DNA of 8,626 nt from Pseudomonadota bacterium (GTDB taxonomy: Bacteria > Pseudomonadota > Gammaproteobacteria > Burkholderiales > SG8-39), in the NCBI GenBank assembly GCA_003242425.1, contig QGUL01000049.1:1-8626 (forward strand). Direction: 5' to 3'. The position numbers and the translations under genes were made by a program. Below, piece by piece: positions 1 to 7,489 of the stretch; position 1 is the first letter of the stretch, and each line of letters begins with the position of its first letter. The notes beneath the pieces are model-generated. The model was not told the DNA's origin. It made no database searches and saw only the letters and a program-made list of their open reading frames with translations.

Positions 1-2262
1 TCGGGCCTGGCCCCCCCACAAACGCCCTCCGTTTTCCCCCCGCCCATTTTCCCCCGCGATTTCGGCCCGCGCCTCGCCGCCTTCCTGCTTTACCTTCCCC
101 CCCTGACCGGGGACGAAGCCGAGCTTCTGCAGCGACGCGGCATTGAGGAAAGCCTTGGGCGCGTCCGAGGCCGGCGCCTTCTGCAGCGGTTCGGAGCGGC
201 GCACCAGAGGATCGGCGAAATAGATCGGCACGTCGGCCACGCGCTCCAGCGTCGCCTTGGCCACAGTCGTGACGTCGACCTTGACCGGACCGATTTCGTT
301 GGAAAGCGGCATCGCGGCCTGCAGCGCCTCCTGGCGCACTTCCTCGCTGCTGTTGTACTCGAAGCCCTGCAGACCGAGCAGGTTGCCCAGCACGCGCAGC
401 ACCTTCCACGCCGGGCGGGTCTGCGCCAGCGGCTGCACCGCCGCGTTGAAGCTCTGCAGGCGCCCTTCGGTGTTGACGAAGCTGCCGCTCGTCTCGGTGA
501 ACGGCGCGATGGGCAGCATCACGTCGGCGTAGTCCACCGCACGGGTCTGGAAAGGCGTGAGCGCGACGACGAAGTCGGCCTTGTGCATGGCCTGGATCGC
601 CTGGCGCGGGTTGTGGCAGTCCAGCTCCGGTTCGACGTTGAGCAGCACGTAGGCCGACTGCGGCTGTTGCAGCATCGACGCGGCGTTGAGGCCGTTGGGC
701 CCCGGTACGGCCTGGGCCTGATAGCCGCCGACGCTGTTCGCCGCCTCGCCCAGGAAGCCGAAGCGCGCACCGAGAATCTGCGCGAGCTGCTGCGTGAGGG
801 CATGCAGTTCGGCGAGACGCGGATGCTGCACCGCGCTGTTGCCGAGGAAGAGGCCCACGTCCTGGCCGGAAGCGAGGCTTTGCGCGATGGCGCGCGCCGC
901 GTCGCTCACCTGCACCGCGGCGACGTCGGCGGGCACGGCCGCGCCCTTCGCCTCGGCAGCCGCCTTGACGATCTGCGCCAGCGCCGCCACGAATTCGCTC
1001 GGCCGCACGACCATGCGGTTGGCGAGTTTGACCAGCGAGTTGTCGTCGGCCATGTGCAGGATGTTGACCTGCTGGCCCTTCTTCGCGGCCTGACGGAAAC
1101 GGTTGGCGATGAGCGGGTGATCCTTGCGCAGGAAGGAGCCGATCACCAGCACGCGGTCGAGCGCCGACAGCTCCTTCACCTTCATGCCCAGCCAGGGCGC
1201 GCCCTTGCGCAGCGCGTCCCCGGAGAAGTCGGACTGGCGCAGGCGGAAGTCGACGTTCTCGCTGCCCAGGCCGCGGATCAGTTTCTGCAGCAGATAGAGT
1301 TCTTCGAAGGTGGCATGCGGCGAAGCCAGCGCCCCGACGCTGTTGCCCGCCTTGCGCAGCCCCTCGACCACGCGATCGAGCGCGACCTGCCAGTCGACCT
1401 CACGCCATTCGCCGCCCTGCTTCACCATCGGGCGCTCGAGGCGCTCGGTGTTGAGGCCGCAGTAGGAAAAGCGGTCCTTGTCGGACAGCCAGCATTCGTT
1501 CAGTTCCTCGTTCTCCAGCGGCAGCACACGCATGACCTTGGAGAGCTTGACCTGCACGATCAGGTTGGAGCCGAGGCTGTCGTGCGGGCTCACCGAACGG
1601 CGGCGACCCAGCTCCCACGCGCGGGCGCTGTAGCGGAACGGCTTCGAGGTCAGCGCACCGACCGGGCACAGGTCGATCATGTTGCCCGACAGTTCCGACT
1701 CCACCGCGCGGCCGACGAAGGACACGATTTCCGAATGCTCGCCGCGGTTGATCATGCCGAGCTCCATCACCCCGGCGATCTCCTCGCCGAAGCGCACGCA
1801 GCGCGTGCACTGGATGCAACGTGCCATCTCCTCCGCGGACACCAGCGGTCCCATGCTCTTCGGCACCACCACGCGCTTCGCCTCCTTGTAGCGCGAAGCG
1901 GGTTTGCCGTAACCGACCGCGAGGTCCTGCAACTGGCACTCGCCGCCCTGGTCGCAGATCGGGCAGTCGAGCGGATGGTTGATGAGCAGGAACTCCATCA
2001 CGCTCTTCTGCGCGTTCTTCGCGAAGTCGGAGGTCAGCGACACTTTCATGCCGTCGGTGACCGGCGTGGCGCAGGCGGGCAGCGGCTTGGGCGCCTTCTC
2101 CACTTCCACCAGGCACATCCGGCAGTTGGCCGCGATGGACAGCTTGGGGTGATAACAGAAGTGCGGGACGTACAGGCCGAGCTTGCGCGCGGCATCCATC
2201 ACCGTGGCACCCTGGGGCACCTCGGTCTGACGTCCGTCGATTTCGATCTTCAGCATGCTCAT
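1..2262 (-). CDS. nuoG: NADH-quinone oxidoreductase subunit G (partial, C-terminus missing)
   Basis: This is the large iron-sulfur subunit of the complex I NADH dehydrogenase module. It passes electrons from NuoF towards NuoB at the cytoplasmic side of the membrane. The frame is open for 754 codons from 2262 to base 1 without a stop; family members are usually somewhat longer, so the last few dozen residues are missing. Cys36, 47, 50 and 64 match the [2Fe-2S] N1b ligands. His96, Cys100, 103 and 109 match N5. Cys149, 152, 155 and 199 match N4. The molybdopterin-oxidoreductase-like domain follows from about residue 215. Where some bacterial homologues carry the Cys-rich N7 motif, this protein reads SPHDSLGSN, so N7 is absent. 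The start could be 2262 or 2256: many relatives begin MLxIEIDG, which fits 2256, and neither has a clear ribosome site. The last 35 or so residues look corrupted by base errors. Identity is very secure. Confidence 0.97.
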   Translation of the reverse strand, partial: MSMLKIEIDGRQTEVPQGATVMDAARKLGLYVPHFCYHPKLSIAANCRMCLVEVEKAPKPLPACATPVTDGMKVSLTSDFAKNAQKSVMEFLLINHPLDCPICDQGGECQLQDLAVGYGKPASRYKEAKRVVVPKSMGPLVSAEEMARCIQCTRCVRFGEEIAGVMELGMINRGEHSEIVSFVGRAVESELSGNMIDLCPVGALTSKPFRYSARAWELGRRRSVSPHDSLGSNLIVQVKLSKVMRVLPLENEELNECWLSDKDRFSYCGLNTERLERPMVKQGGEWREVDWQVALDRVVEGLRKAGNSVGALASPHATFEELYLLQKLIRGLGSENVDFRLRQSDFSGDALRKGAPWLGMKVKELSALDRVLVIGSFLRKDHPLIANRFRQAAKKGQQVNILHMADDNSLVKLANRMVVRPSEFVAALAQIVKAAAEAKGAAVPADVAAVQVSDAARAIAQSLASGQDVGLFLGNSAVQHPRLAELHALTQQLAQILGARFGFLGEAANSVGGYQAQAVPGPNGLNAASMLQQPQSAYVLLNVEPELDCHNPRQAIQAMHKADFVVALTPFQTRAVDYADVMLPIAPFTETSGSFVNTEGRLQSFNAAVQPLAQTRPAWKVLRVLGNLLGLQGFEYNSSEEVRQEALQAAMPLSNEIGPVKVDVTTVAKATLERVADVPIYFADPLVRRSEPLQKAPASDAPKAFLNAASLQKLGFVPGQGGKVKQEGGEARAEIAGENGRGENGGRLWGGQAR

Positions 2263-2271
2263 GTCAATGCA

Positions 2272-3606
2272 TCAGGCCGCTGCGCGTTGCTGATGGGCGT
2301 GTCCGCCCACCAGGCAATGCTTGTGGTCGATGTGGTATTGGAATTCTTCACGGAAGTTCTGCACGAAGGCGCGCACCGGCATCGCCGCCGCGTCGCCCAA
2401 CGCGCAGATCGTGCGGCCCTGGATCTGGTCGGCCAGGCTGAGCAGCAGATCCAGATCCTCCTGGCGCCCCTGGCCGTGCTCGATCCGGTGCAGGATGCGG
2501 TACAGCCAGCCGGTGCCCTCGCGGCAGGGCGTGCACTGACCGCAGGACTCCTCGTAGTAGAAGTAGGCCAGACGCTCTGCGGCGCGCACCATGCAGGTGG
2601 TCTCGTCCATCACGATCACCGCGCCGGAACCGAGCATCGAGCCCGCCTTGGCGATGGAGTCGTAATCCAGGTCGGTCTCCATCATCACCTCGCCGCGCAC
2701 GACAGGCATCGAGGAACCGCCGGGGATCACCGCCTTCAGTTTGCGACCACCGCGCACGCCGCCGCACATCTCCAGCAGCTTCGCGAACGGCGTGCCCAGG
2801 CGCACTTCATACACACCTGGACGCTCGACGTGGCCGGAGACGGAGAAGAGCTTGGTGCCGCCGTTGTTGGGCTTGCCCAGTTCCAGGTACTTCTGGCCGC
2901 CGTTCAGGATGATCCACGGCACCGCCGCGAAGGTTTCGGTGTTGTTGATGGTCGTGGGCTTGCCGTATAAACCGTAGCTCGCCGGGAACGGCGGCTTGAA
3001 GCGCGGCTGCCCCTTCTTGCCTTCCAGCGATTCGAGCAGCGCGGTTTCCTCGCCGCAGATGTAGGCGCCGTAGCCGTGATGCGCGTAGAGCTCGAAGTCG
3101 AAGCCCGAGCCCAGGATGTTCTTGCCGATGAAACCCGCGGCGCGCGCCTCTTCCAGCGCCTCTTCGAAGCGCTCGTAGATCTCCCAGATCTCGCCGTGGA
3201 TGTAGTTGTAGCCCACGGTGGCGCCGATCGCGTAGGCGGCGATGGCCATGCCCTCGATCACGATGTGCGGGTTGTAGCGCAGGATGTCGCGGTCCTTGAA
3301 GGTGCCGGGCTCGCCCTCGTCGGAGTTGCAGACCAGGTACTTCTGGCCCGGCTTGTCGCGCTGGATGAAGCTCCACTTCAGACCGGTGGGGAAGCCCGCG
3401 CCACCGCGGCCGCGCAGCATGCTGGTCTTCACCTCGGCGATGATCGCCTCGGGCGCGATCTTCTCGGTGAGGACCTTCTTCAGCGCTTCGTAACCGCCGC
3501 GCTTGACGTAGTCGGCCAGGCGCCAGTTGGTGCCGTCGACGCCCTTCATGATGATGGCGTCGGGGCCGTAGACGTCGGGCGAGAAAGGAGGATTGGAAGT
3601 AATCAT
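2272..3606 (-). CDS. nuoF: NADH-quinone oxidoreductase subunit F (NADH/FMN-binding)
   Basis: This subunit oxidises NADH with FMN and is the electron entry point of complex I on the cytoplasmic side. The product has 444 residues, close to the usual length (about 430 to 445). The glycine-rich nucleotide/FMN motif [13 protein letters not shown] lies at residues 66-78, [14 protein letters not shown] at 93-106 and [17 protein letters not shown] at 180-196. The [4Fe-4S] N3 ligands are Cys355, 358 and 361 (ESCGQCTPC) and Cys401 (ICALGDAA). The protein ends in a His- and Ala-rich tail after HKHC. The start lies 1 bp after the nuoE stop (TGA-C-ATG), and the C-terminal end is 9 bp before nuoG, so translation is probably coupled. 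Nothing is truncated. Related formate or NiFe-hydrogenase diaphorase subunits share the fold, but the neighbours settle this as NuoF. Confidence 0.98.
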   Translation of the reverse strand: MITSNPPFSPDVYGPDAIIMKGVDGTNWRLADYVKRGGYEALKKVLTEKIAPEAIIAEVKTSMLRGRGGAGFPTGLKWSFIQRDKPGQKYLVCNSDEGEPGTFKDRDILRYNPHIVIEGMAIAAYAIGATVGYNYIHGEIWEIYERFEEALEEARAAGFIGKNILGSGFDFELYAHHGYGAYICGEETALLESLEGKKGQPRFKPPFPASYGLYGKPTTINNTETFAAVPWIILNGGQKYLELGKPNNGGTKLFSVSGHVERPGVYEVRLGTPFAKLLEMCGGVRGGRKLKAVIPGGSSMPVVRGEVMMETDLDYDSIAKAGSMLGSGAVIVMDETTCMVRAAERLAYFYYEESCGQCTPCREGTGWLYRILHRIEHGQGRQEDLDLLLSLADQIQGRTICALGDAAAMPVRAFVQNFREEFQYHIDHKHCLVGGHAHQQRAAA

Positions 3607-3607
3607 G

Positions 3608-4087
3608 TCAGTCCTTGCCCAGTTCCGCGAGCAGCTGGTCGATCTTCTCGGGCGTCATGCCGCACAGCATCTTGTGGTTGTTCTGCAGCATCACCGGCGC
3701 ATCGCCGCAGGCGCCGAAGCACTCGCCCTCCTTCAGCGTGAATTTGCCGTCGGGCGTGGTTTCGTTGAAACCGATGCCGAGCCGTTTCTTGATGTGTTCG
3801 GCCGCCTCGACCGCGCCGGAGAGCGCACAGGGCAGATTGGTGCAGATCGTCAGCTTGTACTTCCCGACCGGCTCGAGGTTGTACATCGAGTAGAAGGTCG
3901 CGACTTCCCACACCGCGACCGGCGGCATGTCGAGATACTTCGCCACGGCCTCGATCACCTCGGTGGACAGATAGCCGTGCTCCTCCTGCGCCAGGCGCAG
4001 GGCCGACATGACCGCCGACTGCTTCTGGTCGGCCGGATACTTCGTCAGCTCACGATCGATTTTGCGTTGTACTTCAGCGCTCAGCAT
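3608..4087 (-). CDS. nuoE: NADH-quinone oxidoreductase subunit E (2Fe-2S)
   Basis: This is the 24-kDa-type thioredoxin-like subunit that binds cluster N1a next to the FMN of NuoF. The product has 159 residues, normal for the family. An N-terminal helical region (about 1-75) contains [14 protein letters not shown] at 17-30 and VATFYSMYN at 62-70. The ferredoxin-like domain follows, with ligands Cys82 and Cys87 (CTNLPC) and Cys123 and Cys127 (CFGAC). The MLSAE start fits betaproteobacterial relatives and lies 8 bp after the nuoD stop; no strong ribosome site is seen, so coupling to nuoD is likely. HoxE- or formate-dehydrogenase-type homologues have the same motif, but the position between nuoD and nuoF makes NuoE clear. 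Confidence 0.98.
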   Translation of the reverse strand: MLSAEVQRKIDRELTKYPADQKQSAVMSALRLAQEEHGYLSTEVIEAVAKYLDMPPVAVWEVATFYSMYNLEPVGKYKLTICTNLPCALSGAVEAAEHIKKRLGIGFNETTPDGKFTLKEGECFGACGDAPVMLQNNHKMLCGMTPEKIDQLLAELGKD

Positions 4088-4095
4088 AGTCCGTC

Positions 4096-5349
4096 TCAGC
4101 GGTCGATTTCGCCGAAAACAATATCCATCGTGCCGATGATCGCGACGGCGTCCGCGATCATGTGACCCTTCGACATCTCGTCCATCGCCGAGAGGTGGGC
4201 GAAGCCCGGGGCGCGGATCTTCAGCCGGTAGGGCTTGTTAGCACCGTCCGACACCAGGTAGATGCCGAACTCGCCCTTCGGATGCTCGACCGCGGCATAG
4301 GCCTCGCCGGCAGGCACATGCATCCCTTCCGTGAAGAGCTTGAAGTGGTGGATCAGCTCTTCCATGTTGCTCTTCATGCTGACGCGCGAGGGCGGCGCGA
4401 CCTTGTGGTTGTCGGTCATCACCGGGCCGGGGTTCTTGCGCAGCCAGTCGACGCACTGCTTGATGATGCGGTTGGACTGGCGCATCTCCTCCATGCGCAC
4501 GAGATAACGGTCGTAGCAGTCGCCGTTCACGCCCACGGGGATGTCGAACTCGAGGCGGTCATAGACCTCGTAGGGCTGCTTCTTGCGCAGGTCCCACGCC
4601 ACGCCCGAACCGCGCAGCATCGGGCCGGTGAAGCCGAGCGCCATCGCGCGCTCCGGCGACACCACGCCGACGCCGACGGTACGCTGCTTCCAGATGCGGT
4701 TGTCGGTGAGCAGCGTTTCGTAGTCGTCGACGCACTTCGGGAAACGCTCGGTGAAGGCCTCGATGAAGTCGAGCAGCGAGCCCTGGCGGGCGGCGTTCAG
4801 CTCGCGCACCGTCTTCTCGTTCTTGAACGCGGACGGCTTGTACTGCGGCATGGTGTCCGGCAGGTCGCGGTAGACGCCGCCCGGACGGTAGTAGGCCGCG
4901 TGCATGCGCGCGCCGGAGACCGCCTCGTAGCAGTCCATGAGGTCTTCGCGCTCGCGGAAGGCGTACAGGAACATGGTCATCGCGCCGATGTCGAGCGCGT
5001 GCGCACCGATCCACAGCAGGTGGTTCAGGATCCGCGTGATCTCGTCGAACATGACGCGGATGTACTGGGCGCGGATCGGCACTTCGATGCCGAGCAGCTT
5101 CTCGATCGCGAGGCAGTATGCGTGCTCGTTGCACATCATGGACACGTAGTCGAGCCGGTCCATGTAGGGCAACGACTGGATGAAGGTCTTCTGTTCGGCG
5201 AGCTTCTCGGTCGCGCGGTGCAGCAGGCCGATGTGCGGGTCGGCGCGCATGATCACCTCGCCGTCCAGCTCCAGCACCAGGCGCAGCACGCCGTGCGCGG
5301 CGGGGTGCTGCGGACCGAAATTGAGCGTGTAGTTACGGATCTCAGCCAT
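4096..5349 (-). CDS. nuoD: NADH-quinone oxidoreductase subunit D (49 kDa)
   Basis: This is the 49-kDa-type subunit, which with NuoB forms the quinone-reduction site. It descends from the large subunit of NiFe hydrogenases but has lost the metal-binding cysteines. The product has 417 residues, full length for the stand-alone form. The N-terminal signature [13 protein letters not shown] is at residues 11-23. His19 and Tyr68 (in DRLDYVS) have the same 49-residue spacing as the quinone-binding His/Tyr pair of known complexes [15 protein letters not shown] is at 39-52, and the C-terminus reads IVFGEIDR as in the family. The start is 3 bp after the nuoC stop (TAG-GCC-ATG). nuoC and nuoD are separate here, unlike the fused nuoCD of enteric bacteria. 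Confidence 0.98.
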   Translation of the reverse strand: MAEIRNYTLNFGPQHPAAHGVLRLVLELDGEVIMRADPHIGLLHRATEKLAEQKTFIQSLPYMDRLDYVSMMCNEHAYCLAIEKLLGIEVPIRAQYIRVMFDEITRILNHLLWIGAHALDIGAMTMFLYAFREREDLMDCYEAVSGARMHAAYYRPGGVYRDLPDTMPQYKPSAFKNEKTVRELNAARQGSLLDFIEAFTERFPKCVDDYETLLTDNRIWKQRTVGVGVVSPERAMALGFTGPMLRGSGVAWDLRKKQPYEVYDRLEFDIPVGVNGDCYDRYLVRMEEMRQSNRIIKQCVDWLRKNPGPVMTDNHKVAPPSRVSMKSNMEELIHHFKLFTEGMHVPAGEAYAAVEHPKGEFGIYLVSDGANKPYRLKIRAPGFAHLSAMDEMSKGHMIADAVAIIGTMDIVFGEIDR

Positions 5350-5352
5350 GGC

Positions 5353-5976
5353 CTACTGGTTCACTCGTTGCGCGCCTGCGGGCAGGTCGCCGTAGTTGTC
5401 TTCGCGGATGATGCGCGGAATGATCTCGCGCGGCTCGATCGTGACCGGCTGGTAGATCACGCGCTTCTGTTCGCTGTCGTAGCGCATCTCGACCGTACCG
5501 GAGATGGGAAAGTCCTTGCGGAACGGATGGCCGACGAAGCCGTAGTCGGTGAGGATGCGCCGCAGGTCGTCGTGGCCGGTGAAGATGATGCCGAACAGGT
5601 CGAAGGCCTCGCGTTCGAACCAATTGGCCACCGGCCAGACCGAGGTGATCGAATCCACGACCGGGAAATCGTCGTCGGGCGCGAAGACGCGCACGCGCAG
5701 ACGCCAGTTGTGGCTGATCGAAAGCAGATGCACCACCACCGCGAAGCGCGGCCCCTCCCAGGCGCCGTCGCCGTAGGTGGAGTAGTCCACGCCGCACAGG
5801 TCGATCATCTGCTCGAAGCGCAGATCGGCGTGGTCGCGCAGCGTGCGGCAGACCTCCAGATAGTCGGTCGGCTTGACCACCAGGGTGAGCTCGCCCAGGA
5901 GTTCGTCCAGGCGCACGATCTTGTCACCCAGCGCGCGCTCCAGCGCGCCTTTCAGCGTGTCGAGTTTGGTGCTCAT
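5353..5976 (-). CDS. nuoC: NADH-quinone oxidoreductase subunit C (30 kDa)
   Basis: This is the 30-kDa-type structural subunit of the peripheral arm, packed against NuoD and NuoB. It carries no cofactor of its own. The product has 207 residues, normal for a stand-alone NuoC. The family signature is clear: EREAFDLFG at 121-129, then [14 protein letters not shown] at 134-147 and GHPFRKDFP at 149-157. The start lies 3 bp after the nuoB stop (TAA-TCC-ATG), with no strong ribosome site of its own, so translation probably follows nuoB. No anomalies were seen. Confidence 0.98.
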   Translation of the reverse strand: MSTKLDTLKGALERALGDKIVRLDELLGELTLVVKPTDYLEVCRTLRDHADLRFEQMIDLCGVDYSTYGDGAWEGPRFAVVVHLLSISHNWRLRVRVFAPDDDFPVVDSITSVWPVANWFEREAFDLFGIIFTGHDDLRRILTDYGFVGHPFRKDFPISGTVEMRYDSEQKRVIYQPVTIEPREIIPRIIREDNYGDLPAGAQRVNQ

Positions 5977-5979
5977 GGA

Positions 5980-6456
5980 TTAACGCGCGATGGTGTTGGT
6001 TCGGCGGATCTTGTTCTGGAGCTGCAGGATGCCGTAGAGCAGCGCCTCCGCGGTGGGCGGGCAGCCGGGCACGTAGACGTCGACCGGCACGATGCGGTCG
6101 CAGCCGCGCACCACCGAATAGCTGTAGTGGTAGTAGCCGCCGCCGTTGGCGCAGGAGCCCATGGAGATCACCCAGCGCGGTTCGGGCATCTGGTCGTAGA
6201 CCTTGCGCAGCGCCGGCGCCATCTTGTTGCACAGCGTCCCGGCCACGATCATCACGTCGGATTGCCGCGGACTCGGGCGGAACACGACGCCGAAGCGGTC
6301 CAGGTCGTAGCGCGACGCCCCGGCGTGCATCATTTCCACCGCGCAGCAGGCGAGCCCGAACGTCATCGGCCACATGGAACCGGTACGGGTCCAGTTGATC
6401 ACCTTGTCCAGCGTGGTGGTGATGAAACCTTCTTGCAGTACGCCTTCGATACCCAT
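5980..6456 (-). CDS. nuoB: NADH-quinone oxidoreductase subunit B (N2 cluster)
   Basis: This is the PSST-type subunit that binds [4Fe-4S] cluster N2, the direct electron donor to quinone. The product has 158 residues, normal length. The N2 ligands are Cys37 and Cys38 (the adjacent pair in [10 protein letters not shown]), Cys102 (GSCANGGG) and Cys132 ([11 protein letters not shown]). The loop [19 protein letters not shown] at 49-67 is typical. An AGGA ribosome site at 6466-6469 sits 9 bases before the ATG and supports this start. The gap to nuoA is 38 bp, the widest between any two nuo genes here. The single, N-terminally short form with adjacent cysteines separates it from hydrogenase small subunits. 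Confidence 0.98.
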   Translation of the reverse strand: MGIEGVLQEGFITTTLDKVINWTRTGSMWPMTFGLACCAVEMMHAGASRYDLDRFGVVFRPSPRQSDVMIVAGTLCNKMAPALRKVYDQMPEPRWVISMGSCANGGGYYHYSYSVVRGCDRIVPVDVYVPGCPPTAEALLYGILQLQNKIRRTNTIAR

Positions 6457-6494
6457 GACTCAGAATCCTATGTGCGCCTATCTAGGACAGGCTT

Positions 6495-6851
6495 TCATTC
6501 CCACTCCAGCGCGCCCTTCTTCCACTCGTAGGCGAAGCCGACGACCAGAATCGCCAGGAACACCATCATCGACCAGAAGGCAAACGCTCCGGTGTCATTG
6601 AGTGTGACCGCCCAGGGGAAAAGAAATGCGATTTCCAGATCGAAAAGAATGAACAGGATCGCGACCAGGTAGTAGCGCACATCGAATTTCATGCGCGCGT
6701 CTTCGAAGGCCTCGAAACCGCACTCGTAGGGGGAAAGCTTCTCGGCGTCGGGACGGTTCGGGGCGAGCGCCCAGCCGAGCCCGACCAGCACTGCGCCGAA
6801 AATCAGCGCGACCAGGATGAACAGCAGGATGGGAACGTATTCCGCAAGCAT
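6495..6851 (-). CDS. nuoA: NADH-quinone oxidoreductase subunit A
   Basis: This is the small membrane subunit (ND3 homologue) at the junction of the membrane and peripheral arms of complex I. The product has 118 residues, normal length. Three hydrophobic segments lie at about 5-29, 60-82 and 88-108. The conserved loop SPYECGFE is at 40-47; Cys44 is the counterpart of the ND3 loop cysteine that reports the active/deactive state in mitochondria. The second helix carries the conserved FDLE (70-73). A GAGGA ribosome-site candidate lies at 6865-6869, but its spacing of 13 bases is long, and it overlaps a small palindrome. It is the first nuo gene, 149 bp after the tRNA-Leu. Confidence 0.97.
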   Translation of the reverse strand: MLAEYVPILLFILVALIFGAVLVGLGWALAPNRPDAEKLSPYECGFEAFEDARMKFDVRYYLVAILFILFDLEIAFLFPWAVTLNDTGAFAFWSMMVFLAILVVGFAYEWKKGALEWE

Positions 6852-6880
6852 GTTTCTATCGCTTTCCTCGCGAGGCGGCT

Positions 6881-6906
6881 GCGCGCATCCCCGAGCCGGT
6901 GCGCGC
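6881..6906 (-). repeat. 7-bp inverted repeat in the nuoA leader
   Basis: On the minus strand, GCGCGCA (6906-6900) and TGCGCGC (6887-6881) form a 7-bp stem. The intervening 12 bases contain a further CCG/CGG pairing. The arms are low-complexity GC alternation, so chance formation in this GC-rich DNA is quite possible. It is reported because it is the third hairpin in the same short spacer. Confidence 0.35.
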
Positions 6907-6927
6907 GCTCACGCCTTTCTCATCATC

Positions 6928-6955
6928 CGGAATCCGCGGCGTGCCTCGGATTCCG
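6928..6955 (-). repeat. Perfect 9-bp inverted repeat upstream of nuoA
   Basis: The arms CGGAATCCG (6955-6947 on the minus strand) and CGGATTCCG (6936-6928) are exactly complementary, separated by 10 bases that can extend the stem by two more G-C pairs. There is no T-run on the minus-strand side. It could be an RNA hairpin in the nuoA leader or an operator-like DNA dyad; the sequence alone does not decide. Confidence 0.5.
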
Positions 6956-6967
6956 TTTCCCTGTTCA

Positions 6968-6994
6968 GCGCGGAGCCGCTGTGCGACCCCGCGC
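6968..6994 (-). other. Strong hairpin 6 bases after the tRNA-Leu CCA end
   Basis: On the minus strand, the arm GCGCGGGGTCGC (6994-6983) pairs with GCGGCTCCGCGC (6979-6968) across an ACA loop. That gives a 12-bp stem with two G-U wobbles. It begins 6 bases after the encoded CCA of the tRNA and is followed by TGAACAGGG rather than a T-run. It may mark the 3' trailer that is cut during tRNA maturation, protect the downstream nuo mRNA, or cause partial termination. The pairing is visible directly; the role is inferred. Confidence 0.55.
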
Positions 6995-7000
6995 CCGAAT

Positions 7001-7085
7001 TGGTGCCGACGGAGAGACTCGAACTCTCACGGCTTTCGCCACTACCCCCTCAAGATAGCGTGTCTACCAATTCCACCACGTCGGC
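7001..7085 (-). tRNA. tRNA-Leu, anticodon GAG
   Basis: A complete class II tRNA that reads CUC and CUU leucine codons. The acceptor arms GCCGACG and CGTCGGC pair perfectly, followed by discriminator A and encoded CCA (7001-7003). The D-arm region reads TGGTGGAATTGGTAGA. The anticodon stem CTATC/GGTAG encloses the loop TTGAGGG, giving anticodon GAG. A long variable arm (TGGCGAAAGCCG), as expected for leucine tRNAs, comes before the T-arm GAGAG-TTCGAGT-CTCTC. It lies 26 bp after secG on the same strand; the secG-tRNA-Leu(GAG) pair is also found in E. coli (secG-leuU). It is probably cut out of a longer transcript. Confidence 0.98.
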
Positions 7086-7111
7086 TTGAACGAGCTTTCG
7101 CCGGCCTCGTC

Positions 7112-7486
7112 TCACCGGCCGCCCGCAGGCGGCTGCGGCACGTCGTCCGGCACTCCGGTCCGCGGCGCGGCCTCCGGCACCGGTACGTCCTGCGCCGGCG
7201 CGGGCTGGGGCAATGCATCCATCACCGAACCGCTGCCGCTCCTCGGGGTGCTGGTCGCCACGTAGGCCAGACCCAAGCTCGTCAGAAAAAACACGACTGC
7301 CAGGATTGCGGTCGTCCGCGACAGGAAGTTCGCCGAACCGGCCGCACCGAACAGGCTGCCAGAAGCACCGCTGCCGAAGGCCGCTCCCACCTCGGCGCCC
7401 TTGCCCTGCTGCAGCAGGACAAACACCACGATGCCCAGCGCCGCGAGCACGTGTACGACCAACAACAACGTGTGCCAAAAAGTCAT
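7112..7486 (-). CDS. secG: Protein translocase subunit SecG
   Basis: SecG is the auxiliary membrane subunit of the SecYEG channel and supports SecA-driven export. The product has 124 residues. Two hydrophobic segments lie at about 3-25 and 54-77. The conserved loop between them contains LQQGKGAEVGAAFGSGASGSLFG at 25-47, typical of SecG. The C-terminal tail (about 78-124) is rich in Pro, Ala and Gly with poor conservation expected, as in many proteobacterial SecGs. The start lies 3 bp after the tpiA stop (TAG-TCG-ATG), so translation is probably coupled. The tpiA-secG-tRNA-Leu order is common in proteobacteria. Confidence 0.96.
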   Translation of the reverse strand: MTFWHTLLLVVHVLAALGIVVFVLLQQGKGAEVGAAFGSGASGSLFGAAGSANFLSRTTAILAVVFFLTSLGLAYVATSTPRSGSGSVMDALPQPAPAQDVPVPEAAPRTGVPDDVPQPPAGGR

Positions 7487-7489
7487 CGA

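Larger units (their letters stand above)
6852..7000 (-). other. Structured spacer between tRNA-Leu and nuoA
   Basis: This 149-bp spacer holds no gene that I can support. Read as minus-strand RNA it contains three successive potential hairpins (6968-6994, 6928-6955, 6881-6906) and then a 10-bp palindrome (6866-6875) beside the nuoA ribosome site. None of the hairpins is followed by a U-tract, so none is a standard intrinsic terminator. I see no convincing -35/-10 pair here. The region probably acts as the trailer of the tRNA and as the 5' leader of nuoA mRNA. A role in processing, mRNA stability or partial attenuation is inference only. Confidence 0.6.

Noticed and set aside
583..2970. A 795-codon open frame on the plus strand, antisense to nuoG and nuoF
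   Set aside because: It lies opposite two genes with complete family motifs. Its product is a low-complexity His/Arg/Ala/Val/Leu-rich string with no domain, as expected for an antisense frame of GC-rich codons.
4162..6531. A 789-codon open frame on the plus strand, antisense to nuoD, nuoC and nuoB
   Set aside because: Same reasoning: it crosses three real genes and their junctions, with a composition that only mirrors their codon bias.
6928..6994. Intrinsic terminator after tRNA-Leu
   Set aside because: Hairpins are present, but the minus-strand sequence after them (TGAACAGGG and GATGATGAG) has no T-run. A plus-strand terminator is not needed, because no plus-strand gene is present.
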